Source of the DNA: Streptomyces griseus subsp. griseus
GTDB taxonomy: Bacteria; Actinomycetota; Actinomycetes; Streptomycetales; Streptomycetaceae
Assembly (NCBI RefSeq): GCF_003610995.1
Contig: NZ_CP032543.1
Coordinates: 6,076,001 to 6,140,000 of the forward strand
Direction of reading: 5' to 3'
Length of the DNA stretch: 64,000 nt
Shown: positions 42,280 to 49,755 of the stretch, piece after piece
How the letters are laid out: each line of letters opens with the position of its first letter
How positions within the stretch are numbered: position 1 is the stretch's first letter
The notes under the pieces: generated by a model
The model's database searches: none
What the model was told of the DNA's origin: nothing
Seen by the model: the letters and a program-made list of their open reading frames with translations, nothing else
Made by a program: the position numbers and the translations under genes

Positions 42280-44040
42280 TCAGTCGTCCGCCAGCACCAC
42301 GCACGACTCCGGCGGCAGATGCAGCACCCCGTCCGGCCCCGGCGCCTCGACCGGCTCCCAGGCCGCCACCACCCGTCCGCCGACCCGGCGGTGGCGGCCG
42401 GAGCCGAGCGGGATCGCGGCCGGCCGGTCCGCCAGGTTGACCGCGACCCGCAGATCACCCCGCCGGTACGCGATCCAGCGGGCGTCCTCGTCGAACGCGG
42501 TCTTCACCGAGGCCAGGTCGGGGTCGTGGAGGTCGGGCAGCGTCCGCCGCAGCGCGATCAGTTGGCGGTACCAGGCGAGCAGCCGGGCGTGCGGCTCGCG
42601 CTCCGGTTCGGACCAGTCCAGACAGGAGCGGTCACGGGTGGCAGGGTCCTGCGGGTCGGGGATCTCCTCCTCCGCCCAGCCGTGCGCGCCGAACTCCCGC
42701 CGCCTGCCGTTGCGTACGGCCTCCGCCAGCTCCGGATCGGTGTGGTCGGTGAAGAACTGCCACGGCGTACGCGCCCCCCACTCCTCGCCCATGAACAGCA
42801 TCGGTGTGAAGGGACCGGTCAGCACGAGGGTGGCGGCGCACGCCTGGAGCCCGGGGGAGAGGGAGGCGGCGAGGCGGTCGCCCAGGGCCCGGTTGCCGAT
42901 CTGGTCGTGGGTCTGGGCGTAGCCGACGAAACGGTGGGCGGGGGAGCGGGAGACGTCGACCGGGCGGCCGTGGGTGCGGCCCCGGAAGCTGGAGTACGTC
43001 CCGTTGTGGAAGAAGGCAGAGGTCACCGTCTTGGCCAGGGCGGCGAGCGGGGCCCGGGCGAAGTCCGCGTAGTAGCCCTGGGACTCGCCGGTGAGCGCGG
43101 TGTGCAGGGCGTGGTGGAAGTCGTCGTTCCACTGGGCGTGCAGCCCGAGGCCGCCCGCCGGGCGCGGGGTGGTGGTGCGCGGGTCGCAGAGGTCGGACTC
43201 GGCGATCAGCCCCAGCGGCCGCCCCGCCTCCACCGCGAGCGCGTCGACCGCCGTCGACAGCTCCTCCAGGAAGGTGAGCGCCCGGGTGTCGGCGAGCGCG
43301 TGCACCGCGTCCAGCCGCAGTCCGTCCAGCCGGTAGTCCCGCAGCCAGGCCAGCGCGCTGCCCAGCAGGAACGCCCGCACCTCGTCCGAGCCCGGGGCGT
43401 CCAGGTTGACCGCCGCGCCCCACGGGGTGTGGTGGGTGTCGGTGAAGTACGGGCCGAAGGCGGGCAGGTAGTTGCCGGAGGGGCCCAGGTGGTTGTGGAC
43501 CACGTCCAGGACCACGCCGAGCCCCAGCCCGTGCGCCGTATCGACAAAGCGCTTAAGTCCCTCGGGCCCGCCGTACGGCTCGTGCACCGCCCAGAGCGAG
43601 ACCCCCTCGTACCCCCACCCGTTGGTGCCGGGGAACGGGCAGACCGGCATCAGCGACACATGGGTGATCCCCAGCTCCGCCAGATGGCCCAGCCGGGCGG
43701 CCGCCGCGTCGAACGTGCCCTCCGGGGTGTACGTCCCCACGTGCAGCTCGTACAGGACCGCGCGGTTCAGTCGCCGCCCCGCCCAGCCGTTGCGCCAGGC
43801 GTACGCCTCCTGGTCGACGACCGCGCTCGGGCCGTCCGGCCCGTCCGGCTGGCGCCGCGAACGGGGGTCCGGCAGCAGCGGCCCGTCGTCCACGCGGAAC
43901 CCGTAACGCTCCCCGTCCGCCGCCTCCGCCTCGGCGCTCCACCACCCCTCCCGCTCCGAATCGCGCTCCATCGGATACCGGACCTCCGCCGCCTCCAGCA
44001 CGACCGTGTCCGCCTCGGGGGCCCACACCTCGAACCGCAT
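42280..44040 (-). CDS. treZ: Malto-oligosyltrehalose trehalohydrolase
   Basis: The 586-residue GH13 enzyme releases trehalose from maltooligosyltrehalose. It begins with the small N-terminal beta domain RFEVWAPEADTVVLEAAE. The barrel has DVVHNHLGPSGNY, the nucleophile in DGLRLDAVHAL, the acid/base in LIAESDLCDPR and the transition-state Asp in THDQIGNR. The ATG at 44040 follows AGGAG by 7 nt; upstream in-frame starts would add 43 unrelated residues. It is paired functionally with treY, although the two genes are separated by about 5.7 kb of other genes. Confidence 0.95.
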   Translation of the reverse strand: MRFEVWAPEADTVVLEAAEVRYPMERDSEREGWWSAEAEAADGERYGFRVDDGPLLPDPRSRRQPDGPDGPSAVVDQEAYAWRNGWAGRRLNRAVLYELHVGTYTPEGTFDAAAARLGHLAELGITHVSLMPVCPFPGTNGWGYEGVSLWAVHEPYGGPEGLKRFVDTAHGLGLGVVLDVVHNHLGPSGNYLPAFGPYFTDTHHTPWGAAVNLDAPGSDEVRAFLLGSALAWLRDYRLDGLRLDAVHALADTRALTFLEELSTAVDALAVEAGRPLGLIAESDLCDPRTTTPRPAGGLGLHAQWNDDFHHALHTALTGESQGYYADFARAPLAALAKTVTSAFFHNGTYSSFRGRTHGRPVDVSRSPAHRFVGYAQTHDQIGNRALGDRLAASLSPGLQACAATLVLTGPFTPMLFMGEEWGARTPWQFFTDHTDPELAEAVRNGRRREFGAHGWAEEEIPDPQDPATRDRSCLDWSEPEREPHARLLAWYRQLIALRRTLPDLHDPDLASVKTAFDEDARWIAYRRGDLRVAVNLADRPAAIPLGSGRHRRVGGRVVAAWEPVEAPGPDGVLHLPPESCVVLADD

Positions 44041-44250
44041 CCACCACTCCTCGTCGTAACGGATCGTCGGACCGCCGGACGGCGGCCCGCACGGCCCCGG
44101 GGCCAGCCCCGCGACCGGCGCACCCGGCCCGCGACCGCGCACCCCTGGAACCGGCCCGTCACCGGCCATTAAGGTCTGGTCCTGATCATTGCCCGGCCTG
44201 CTCCCCGCTCATACAGGCTCCGTTCATCCGTACGGCTCATGGAGGCCCCG

Positions 44251-45648
44251 ATGCCCGTACCGCAGTTCCCGCCCGGCTTCCTCTGGGGAGCCTCCGCCTC
44301 CGCCTTCCAGACCGAAGGGGCGGTGGACGCCGACGGCAAGGGGCCCTCGGGGTGGGACGCGTTCGCCGCGCAGCCCGGCCGGATCAAGGACGGCACCGAC
44401 ACCACCCGCGCCACCGGCTTCCACGCCCGCTACCGCGAGGACGTCGCCCTGCTCTCCGGGCTCGGCGCCGACGCCTTCCGGTTCTCCATCAGCTGGCCCC
44501 GTGTCGTCCCGGGCGGCAGCGGCGCCGTCAACGCCGACGGCCTCGGCTTCTACGACCGGCTCGTCGACGAGCTCTGCGCCCACGGCATCACCCCCGCCCC
44601 CACCCTCTACCACTGGGACACCCCGCTCCCGCTGGAGGAGGCCGGCGGCTGGCTGGACCGGGACACCGCCTACCGCTTCGCCGAGTACGCCGGAATCGTC
44701 GCCGAACGGCTCGCGGACCGGGTCCCGATGTGGATCACCATCAACGAACCCGCCGAGGTCACCATGCTCGGCTACGCGCTGGGCGAGCACGCCCCCGGCC
44801 GCACCCTCCTCTTCGACGCCCTGCCCGCCGCCCACCACCAGCTCCTCGCCCACGGCCTCGCGGTCCGGGCCCTGCGCGCGGCGGGCGCCGACAACATCGG
44901 CATCGCGCTCTCCCACGCCCCGGTGTGGGCGGCCGGGGACTCCGACGAGGACCGCGCCGGAGCCGGACTGTACGACCTCCTCACCAACTGGCTCTTCGCC
45001 GACCCCGTCCTCACCGGCCGCTACCCCGACGAGGCCGTCGCCGCCCTGATGCCCGGCCAGGTCGCCGACGACCTCAAGATCATCTCCACCCCGCTCGACT
45101 GGTACGGCGTCAACTACTACAACCCCACCCTCGTCGGCGCCCCCCGGCCGGAGGCCCTGGAGACCTTCTCCGGCTTCGCGATGCCCGCCGAACTCCCCTT
45201 CGGGATACGCGAGATCGAGGGGTACGAGAAGACCGGCTTCGGCTGGCCCGTGGTCCCCGAGGGGTTCACCGAGATCCTCACCCTGCTGCACCGTCGCTAC
45301 GGCGACCGCCTCCCGCCGCTCCACATCACCGAGAACGGCTGCGCCCTGGACGAGCCGCTCGCCGACGACCGCCGGATCGCCTACCTGGAGAGCCACCTCA
45401 CCGCCCTGCGCGCGGCGATGGACGCCGGGGTCGACGTACGCGGCTACTTCACCTGGTCGCTCACCGACAACGTGGAGTGGACGGAGGGAGCCTCGCAGCG
45501 GTTCGGCCTGGTCCATATCGACTACGAGACCCTCACGCGTACGCCGAAGGCCTCGTACGCCTGGTACCGCGAGCTGATCCGCGCCCAGAAGCAGCGGAAT
45601 CCGGGAATCCGGGAGGTCGAAGGGGCTTACGCACAGCCCCCCGAATGA
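44251..45648 (+). CDS. GH1 beta-glucosidase
   Basis: The 465-residue family 1 glycosidase starts FPPGFLWGASASAFQTEGAV. The acid/base Glu is in WITINEPAEV near residue 165 and the nucleophile Glu in LHITENGCALDE near 367. It has no signal peptide, so it should hydrolyse imported beta-glucosides such as cellobiose in the cytoplasm. The ATG at 44251 has GGAGG 5 nt upstream; an earlier ATG at 44239 lies over this ribosome binding site. The fucosidase gene overlaps its stop by 4 bp. Confidence 0.94.
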   Translation: MPVPQFPPGFLWGASASAFQTEGAVDADGKGPSGWDAFAAQPGRIKDGTDTTRATGFHARYREDVALLSGLGADAFRFSISWPRVVPGGSGAVNADGLGFYDRLVDELCAHGITPAPTLYHWDTPLPLEEAGGWLDRDTAYRFAEYAGIVAERLADRVPMWITINEPAEVTMLGYALGEHAPGRTLLFDALPAAHHQLLAHGLAVRALRAAGADNIGIALSHAPVWAAGDSDEDRAGAGLYDLLTNWLFADPVLTGRYPDEAVAALMPGQVADDLKIISTPLDWYGVNYYNPTLVGAPRPEALETFSGFAMPAELPFGIREIEGYEKTGFGWPVVPEGFTEILTLLHRRYGDRLPPLHITENGCALDEPLADDRRIAYLESHLTALRAAMDAGVDVRGYFTWSLTDNVEWTEGASQRFGLVHIDYETLTRTPKASYAWYRELIRAQKQRNPGIREVEGAYAQPPE

Positions 45649-46811
45649 TCAATACTCCCGCCATGGTCGCTTCATGGTGGTCCCAGGCCCGACTGGGGAT
45701 CTTCGTCCACTGGACACCCGCCTCCGTCCCCGGCTGGGCCCCGCCCTACGTCCCGCCGGGCGAACTCCCGGCGGCGGGCCGGCGTGCGCCGCTGGGCTGG
45801 ACCTCGTACGCCGAGTGGTACGAGAACTCCCTCCGCTTCCCCGGCTCCCCGGCCGCCGCCCACCACCGCGCCACCTACGGCACCCGCCCCTACACCGGCT
45901 TCGGCCGCGACTTCGAGGACGGGCTGAGCGGCTGGGACCCGGCCGCCTGGGCGCGCTCCTTCCGGGAGGCGGGCGCCGGGTACGCGGTGCTGGTCACCAA
46001 GCACCACGACGGCTTCTGCCTCTGGCCCTCCGAGACCCGCAACCCGCACCGCACCGGCTGGCACACCACCCGGGACGTGGTCGGCGAGTTCGCCGAAGCC
46101 GTCCGGGCCGAGGGCCTGCGGTTCGGCGTCTACTACTCCGGCGGACTCGACTGGACCTTCGACGACCGGCCCATCGGCACCGCCGCCGACATGTTCTCCG
46201 CCGTCCCGCGCGGCCGCTACCCGGCGTACGCCGACGCCCAGCTGAGGGAGCTGATCCGGCGCTACCGCCCCGACATCCTCTGGAACGACATAGCCTGGCC
46301 GGCCTCCGCCACCGAGATCCGCTCCCTCACCGACTTCTACCGCTTCACCGTCCCGCACGGCGTCGTCAACGACCGCCTGCTCCCGTACGCCCCGCACTGG
46401 CGGGCACTGAACCTGCCGGGCGCCAAGTCCCTCTACAACTGGTGGGACCGGCGCACGGTGGCGCAGGGCGAGGGCTTCGTGCCGCGCACCCCGCCGGACT
46501 TCGACTTCCGTACGCCGGAGTACGCCCGGTACACCGGCTCCGACCCGTACGAGATCACCCGGGGTATCGACCACAGCTTCGGCTACAACCGCAACTCCGG
46601 CCCGGACGCCTTCATCGACCGCCGCGCGCTGACCTCACTGGTCCGCGACACGGCGGCCGACGGCGGGAACCTGCTGCTCAACGTGGGACCGCGCGGCGAG
46701 GACGCGACCATCCCCGCCGAGCAGCAACTCCGCCTGGACTGGCTCGCCGAGGAGTCGGCGAGCGGATCACTCAGCCCTGAGGGAACACCAGGTCGATCCG
46801 CTCCTGAGTGA
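45645..46811 (+). CDS. GH29 alpha-L-fucosidase
   Basis: The 388-residue family 29 enzyme has an N-terminal WWSQARLGIFVHWTPASVPGW block, AVLVTKHHDGFCLWPSE, and the catalytic Asp in PDILWNDIAWP. The end shows GGNLLLNVGPRGEDATIP. It lacks a signal peptide and the C-terminal beta domain of many fucosidases, so it is a short cytoplasmic form. Its start overlaps the GH1 stop (ATGA), so both act on the same imported glycans. The 3' end overlaps the convergent GNAT gene by 41 bp. Confidence 0.9.
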   Translation: MINTPAMVASWWSQARLGIFVHWTPASVPGWAPPYVPPGELPAAGRRAPLGWTSYAEWYENSLRFPGSPAAAHHRATYGTRPYTGFGRDFEDGLSGWDPAAWARSFREAGAGYAVLVTKHHDGFCLWPSETRNPHRTGWHTTRDVVGEFAEAVRAEGLRFGVYYSGGLDWTFDDRPIGTAADMFSAVPRGRYPAYADAQLRELIRRYRPDILWNDIAWPASATEIRSLTDFYRFTVPHGVVNDRLLPYAPHWRALNLPGAKSLYNWWDRRTVAQGEGFVPRTPPDFDFRTPEYARYTGSDPYEITRGIDHSFGYNRNSGPDAFIDRRALTSLVRDTAADGGNLLLNVGPRGEDATIPAEQQLRLDWLAEESASGSLSPEGTPGRSAPE

Positions 46812-47694
46812 CGGGATGACCGGCGCGGGCGAACGCGGCCGCCATCGGCGCGTTCCCCCGGTCGGTCGCGCCCGCGATGGACTCCGCGCCCCGTTCGACC
46901 AGAGAACGGGTGCACTCCACCAGCAGGTCGTAGCCGTAGCCGTGACCGCGCGCCTCGGGGACGACCCCGATGAAGCCGATGCACGGCCCGGACGGGTTGT
47001 GCGCCGGGACATGGATGCCCGCCACCTCGCCGTCCGGCGTGTACGCGAGCTGCCACCACTCCCGGGGCGAGGGGCACCAGCGGAAGAAGTCCAACTCCTC
47101 CTGGGCCGCCGCCTCCAGCCCGCCCGGCCCCTCGATCGCCCGCCGGGCGTGGGCGTCCAGGGTGACCGAGTGGACCCGGCGCAGTACGTCGAGGATCACG
47201 CCGTCGTCCGGCTCGGGGCGGAAGGTGAGCCGGCCCGGCCGCTCGGGCAGCGGGCACTCGGGCGTCCACGTGTAGCGGTAGCGCTCCACGAGCACCTCCA
47301 TCCCGGCCGCCCGCGCCGCGTCGATCCGCGCCTCGGCGGCGGCCCGGACGTCGGGCGCCTCCCGCCAGCCGGGCGGCACCAGCAGGGAGTATTCGCTACG
47401 GAAGGGGGCCCGGCGCAGGAGTTCGGCGCCCGCCGCCTCCTCGCCCGGCGCGAAGTCGAACCAGTCGAGGGCGATGGGCGCGGTGTCGTCGGGGGCGCCC
47501 CACCAGGCCGCCCTGGCCACCAACGTGCCGTCGCGCAGGGCGGCCCAGGTCCAGTCGGGGCGGTAGTCGCCGCCGTCCGCCACGGTGGCGTAACGGTGGC
47601 CGAAGGCGCCACGGCCGACGAGAGCGGTGTCGTGCAGGGAAAGGAAGAGATCGGCGTCGCTCGGGGTGAGCGCGCGAATGACCAGATCGGTCAT
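46771..47694 (-). CDS. GNAT N-acetyltransferase
   Basis: The 307-residue protein ends with a canonical acetyl-CoA-binding block FIGVVPEARGHGYGYDLLVE (RGHGYG loop) and the AGATDRGNAPMAAAFARAGH segment of GNAT proteins. The N-terminal half is a degenerate second GNAT-like repeat. The acceptor is unknown. GGAGG precedes the ATG at 47694. Its 3' end overlaps the fucosidase gene by 41 bp in convergent orientation. Confidence 0.88.
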   Translation of the reverse strand: MTDLVIRALTPSDADLFLSLHDTALVGRGAFGHRYATVADGGDYRPDWTWAALRDGTLVARAAWWGAPDDTAPIALDWFDFAPGEEAAGAELLRRAPFRSEYSLLVPPGWREAPDVRAAAEARIDAARAAGMEVLVERYRYTWTPECPLPERPGRLTFRPEPDDGVILDVLRRVHSVTLDAHARRAIEGPGGLEAAAQEELDFFRWCPSPREWWQLAYTPDGEVAGIHVPAHNPSGPCIGFIGVVPEARGHGYGYDLLVECTRSLVERGAESIAGATDRGNAPMAAAFARAGHPVTQERIDLVFPQG

Positions 47695-47755
47695 GAAGGT
47701 GTCCTCCGGGGACGAGAGACCGCGCTCCCGGCCGGACGTCGGACGTTCCAAGACG

Positions 47756-47848
47756 TCAGACGGGGTCCGGCACCGCCCGGTGGACGGGGCGGGGGCGCGG
47801 GGACGAGAAACTGCGGATGCCGGTCACGCCGGTGGTGTCGTCACGCAC
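47756..47848 (-). CDS. Possible 30-residue leader peptide upstream of the GNAT gene
   Basis: A GTG at 47848 follows a strong GGAGGGAGG by a few nt and opens 30 codons (VRDDTTGVTGIRSFSS, then a Pro/Arg-rich end). It stops 61 bp before the GNAT start on the same strand. Evidence is limited to the ribosome binding site and third-base bias. It could be a leader peptide or a chance frame. Confidence 0.3.
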   Translation of the reverse strand: MRDDTTGVTGIRSFSSPRPRPVHRAVPDPV

Positions 47849-48019
47849 GGTCCCGCCTCCCTCCACGACTTCCTCGGCCTCCATGAGCCGGGGCCGATGT
47901 CGGTAGCGACCGTAGCCGCGGCCCGGAGACCCTGTCCAACGATTAACGCACCGAGCCCTGGTGCAGGTCAGCACGGGCGGGGAGTGGGGCCGTTCTGGAC
48001 ACGTCGGCCCCCTCGGCCC

Positions 48020-48025
48020 GACAAT
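48020..48025 (+). promoter_or_regulatory. Candidate -10 box of leaderless FHA gene
   Basis: GACAAT, then CGTCGAT (7 nt), then the GTG at 48033, with no ribosome binding site. Confidence 0.45.
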
Positions 48026-48032
48026 CGTCGAT

Positions 48033-48599
48033 GTGACGTCCTCCTCCGAGTTCCACACGTATCCCGCGCGGCTGTCGGACGCCCAGCGCGACCGTGTCCT
48101 CGGCGTGCTCAGAGAGGGTGCCGCACAGGGCAAGCTGTCGCACGACACCTTCATGCGGCGCATGGAGCTCGCCCTCGTCGCCCGCCGTCCCGAGGAGCTG
48201 GCGGCCCTCACCTCGGACCTGGACACCGGCAGCCGCTTCTCGCAGGGGCTCGTCCGGGCCGTCGGCGGGATATCCGCCTTCCCCGGACGGCTGCGCCGGG
48301 CCTGGCAGACCGAGCGGCTCCCGAAGCTGCTGCTGCCCGCTCCGGGCCCGTATCCGCTGCTCATCGGCCGCGACCCGGGCAACGGACTGCGCCTTAACCA
48401 CGAGACGGTCTCCCGGCTGCACGCCGAACTCACCGTCCAGCACGGCCGCTGGATCCTGCGCGACCTCGGCTCCACCAACGGCACCTGCGTCAACGGCCAG
48501 CGGCTCGTCGGCTCCATCCCGGTGCGCGACGGGGACCAGGTGAGCTTCGGCCGGATGAGCTTCCGCCTGACCACCCCGTCACTGCGCCCGCCCGCCTGA
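48033..48599 (+). CDS. DUF1707-FHA domain protein
   Basis: The 188-residue protein joins an N-terminal DUF1707 domain at about 10-65 (LSDAQRDRVLGVLREGAAQG, LSHDTFMRRMELALVARRPE) to a C-terminal FHA domain at about 105-180. The FHA phosphothreonine-binding motifs are LIGRDPGNGLRL, VSRLHAEL and GSTNGTCVNGQ. FHA domains read Ser/Thr kinase output, so the receptor kinases of this window are possible sources of signal, though that link is untested. The start is likely leaderless. Confidence 0.9.
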   Translation: MTSSSEFHTYPARLSDAQRDRVLGVLREGAAQGKLSHDTFMRRMELALVARRPEELAALTSDLDTGSRFSQGLVRAVGGISAFPGRLRRAWQTERLPKLLLPAPGPYPLLIGRDPGNGLRLNHETVSRLHAELTVQHGRWILRDLGSTNGTCVNGQRLVGSIPVRDGDQVSFGRMSFRLTTPSLRPPA

Positions 48600-48729
48600 T
48601 CCGGCCCCCGCGCCACGGCACCCCCTCACCCGAACGGGCGTATGCCTGCTGCGGTGAGCGCCCCGCAGTGGTCCGCTGAGAGGCAGGCGCGTCGACAGGC
48701 GACGCCACGACCGCAGGGGGCGACGAGGG

Positions 48730-49755
48730 ATGCCGGCCGACCGCTCCGAGGCCCTGCCCGCCGCCCGCCGCCCGCACCGGCTCGCGGGCGGACAACCGGG
48801 ACTGCTGGAGCCGGGCGCCTCGACCGACCCGTACCGCCTGCGCCTCTACCGGACCCTGCGCACCGACTTCCCGCTCGGTTACGACCCGGGCCTCGGCGCC
48901 TGGCTGCTGAGCCGGTACGCGGACGTGGCCCTGGCCCTCACCGACCCGCGCTTCACCGGCTACCCGCACGACGGGGCCCCGCGCGGCCCGGTCCCCGCCC
49001 CGCTCGGGCTCTGCCGGGGCAGCCTCGTCTGTACGCCGCTGCCCGGCACCGGAACGGCCCAGGCCCTCGGCAGCAACCCGGCCCCCGCCGCCGCCGTGGA
49101 GCGCGCCGCCTATGTCCTGGCCTGCCGGATAGCCGGGCGCGACCAGGCCGATCTGGTCGCCGAGTTCTGCCGGTGGCTGCCCGCCGGGCTCTCCTTCCCG
49201 AAGCTGAACGCCCCGGTCCGGACCGGCCGGGGAGCCGCCGACTGCGCCCGGCACACCGGGCTCCGGGAACGAGCCCTCGCCTCGTTCCTCGCGAACATGC
49301 TGGACGACCCCGACCTGCTGGCCGCCGTGGCGGGCGGAGCGGGGCCAGGAGCGGAGGCCGGGACCGGGATGCTGCTCGGCCGGGCCTGGACGGAGACGCT
49401 GCGCCGCGACCCGCCCGTCCAGATCGTGCTGCGCCGCACCCGCACCGAGGTCCGCGTCAGCGGCGGCACGCTGCCCGGTGGGGCGCCCGTCGCCTGTCTG
49501 ATCGGCGCGGCGGGCCGGGACCCGGCCCGGTTCGCCGCCCCCGACCGCTTCGACCCGCTGCGCGCCGACGCCGACCCGCTGCTTCCTGGCCCGGCCGGCT
49601 GCCCCGCCGCCCTGCTCGGCCGGCTGGAGGCCGAACACGGCCTGCGCGCCCTGCTGGAGGCGATGCCGAGCATCCGCTGGGCCGACGGTTTCCGCCCGGC
49701 GTCCAGCGGGGTGCTCACAAGGGGGCCACGGGCCTTGCTGGTCCGGCCGTCCTGA
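48730..49755 (+). CDS. Degenerate cytochrome P450-like protein
   Basis: The 341-residue protein is shorter than the usual roughly 400 of a bacterial P450 but keeps its order of landmarks: WLLSRYADVALALTDPRFTG (B-helix region), the K-helix E-x-x-R as AWTETLRRDPPVQ, the meander APDRFDPLRAD and a Cys in PGPAGCPAALLGRLEAEHGL. The Gly after the heme Cys (C-x-G) is Ala, and the oxygen-activating AGxxT of the I helix is not visible. Heme binding is possible but monooxygenase activity is doubtful. The 3' end overlaps treY by 41 bp. Confidence 0.68.
   Translation: MPADRSEALPAARRPHRLAGGQPGLLEPGASTDPYRLRLYRTLRTDFPLGYDPGLGAWLLSRYADVALALTDPRFTGYPHDGAPRGPVPAPLGLCRGSLVCTPLPGTGTAQALGSNPAPAAAVERAAYVLACRIAGRDQADLVAEFCRWLPAGLSFPKLNAPVRTGRGAADCARHTGLRERALASFLANMLDDPDLLAAVAGGAGPGAEAGTGMLLGRAWTETLRRDPPVQIVLRRTRTEVRVSGGTLPGGAPVACLIGAAGRDPARFAAPDRFDPLRADADPLLPGPAGCPAALLGRLEAEHGLRALLEAMPSIRWADGFRPASSGVLTRGPRALLVRPS

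Larger units (their letters stand above)
47695..48032. other. Divergent intergenic region before the FHA gene
   Basis: The 338 bp contain one possible short reverse-strand frame (47756-47848, listed separately), direct GACGTC/GGACGT repeats at 47734-47760, and the -10 box of the FHA gene at its right end. No other gene is supported. Confidence 0.35.

Noticed and set aside
49715..49755. Frameshift or assembly error at the treY / P450-like overlap
   Set aside because: Both frames keep third-base G/C bias up to their stops, so a sequencing error is not needed to explain the overlap.
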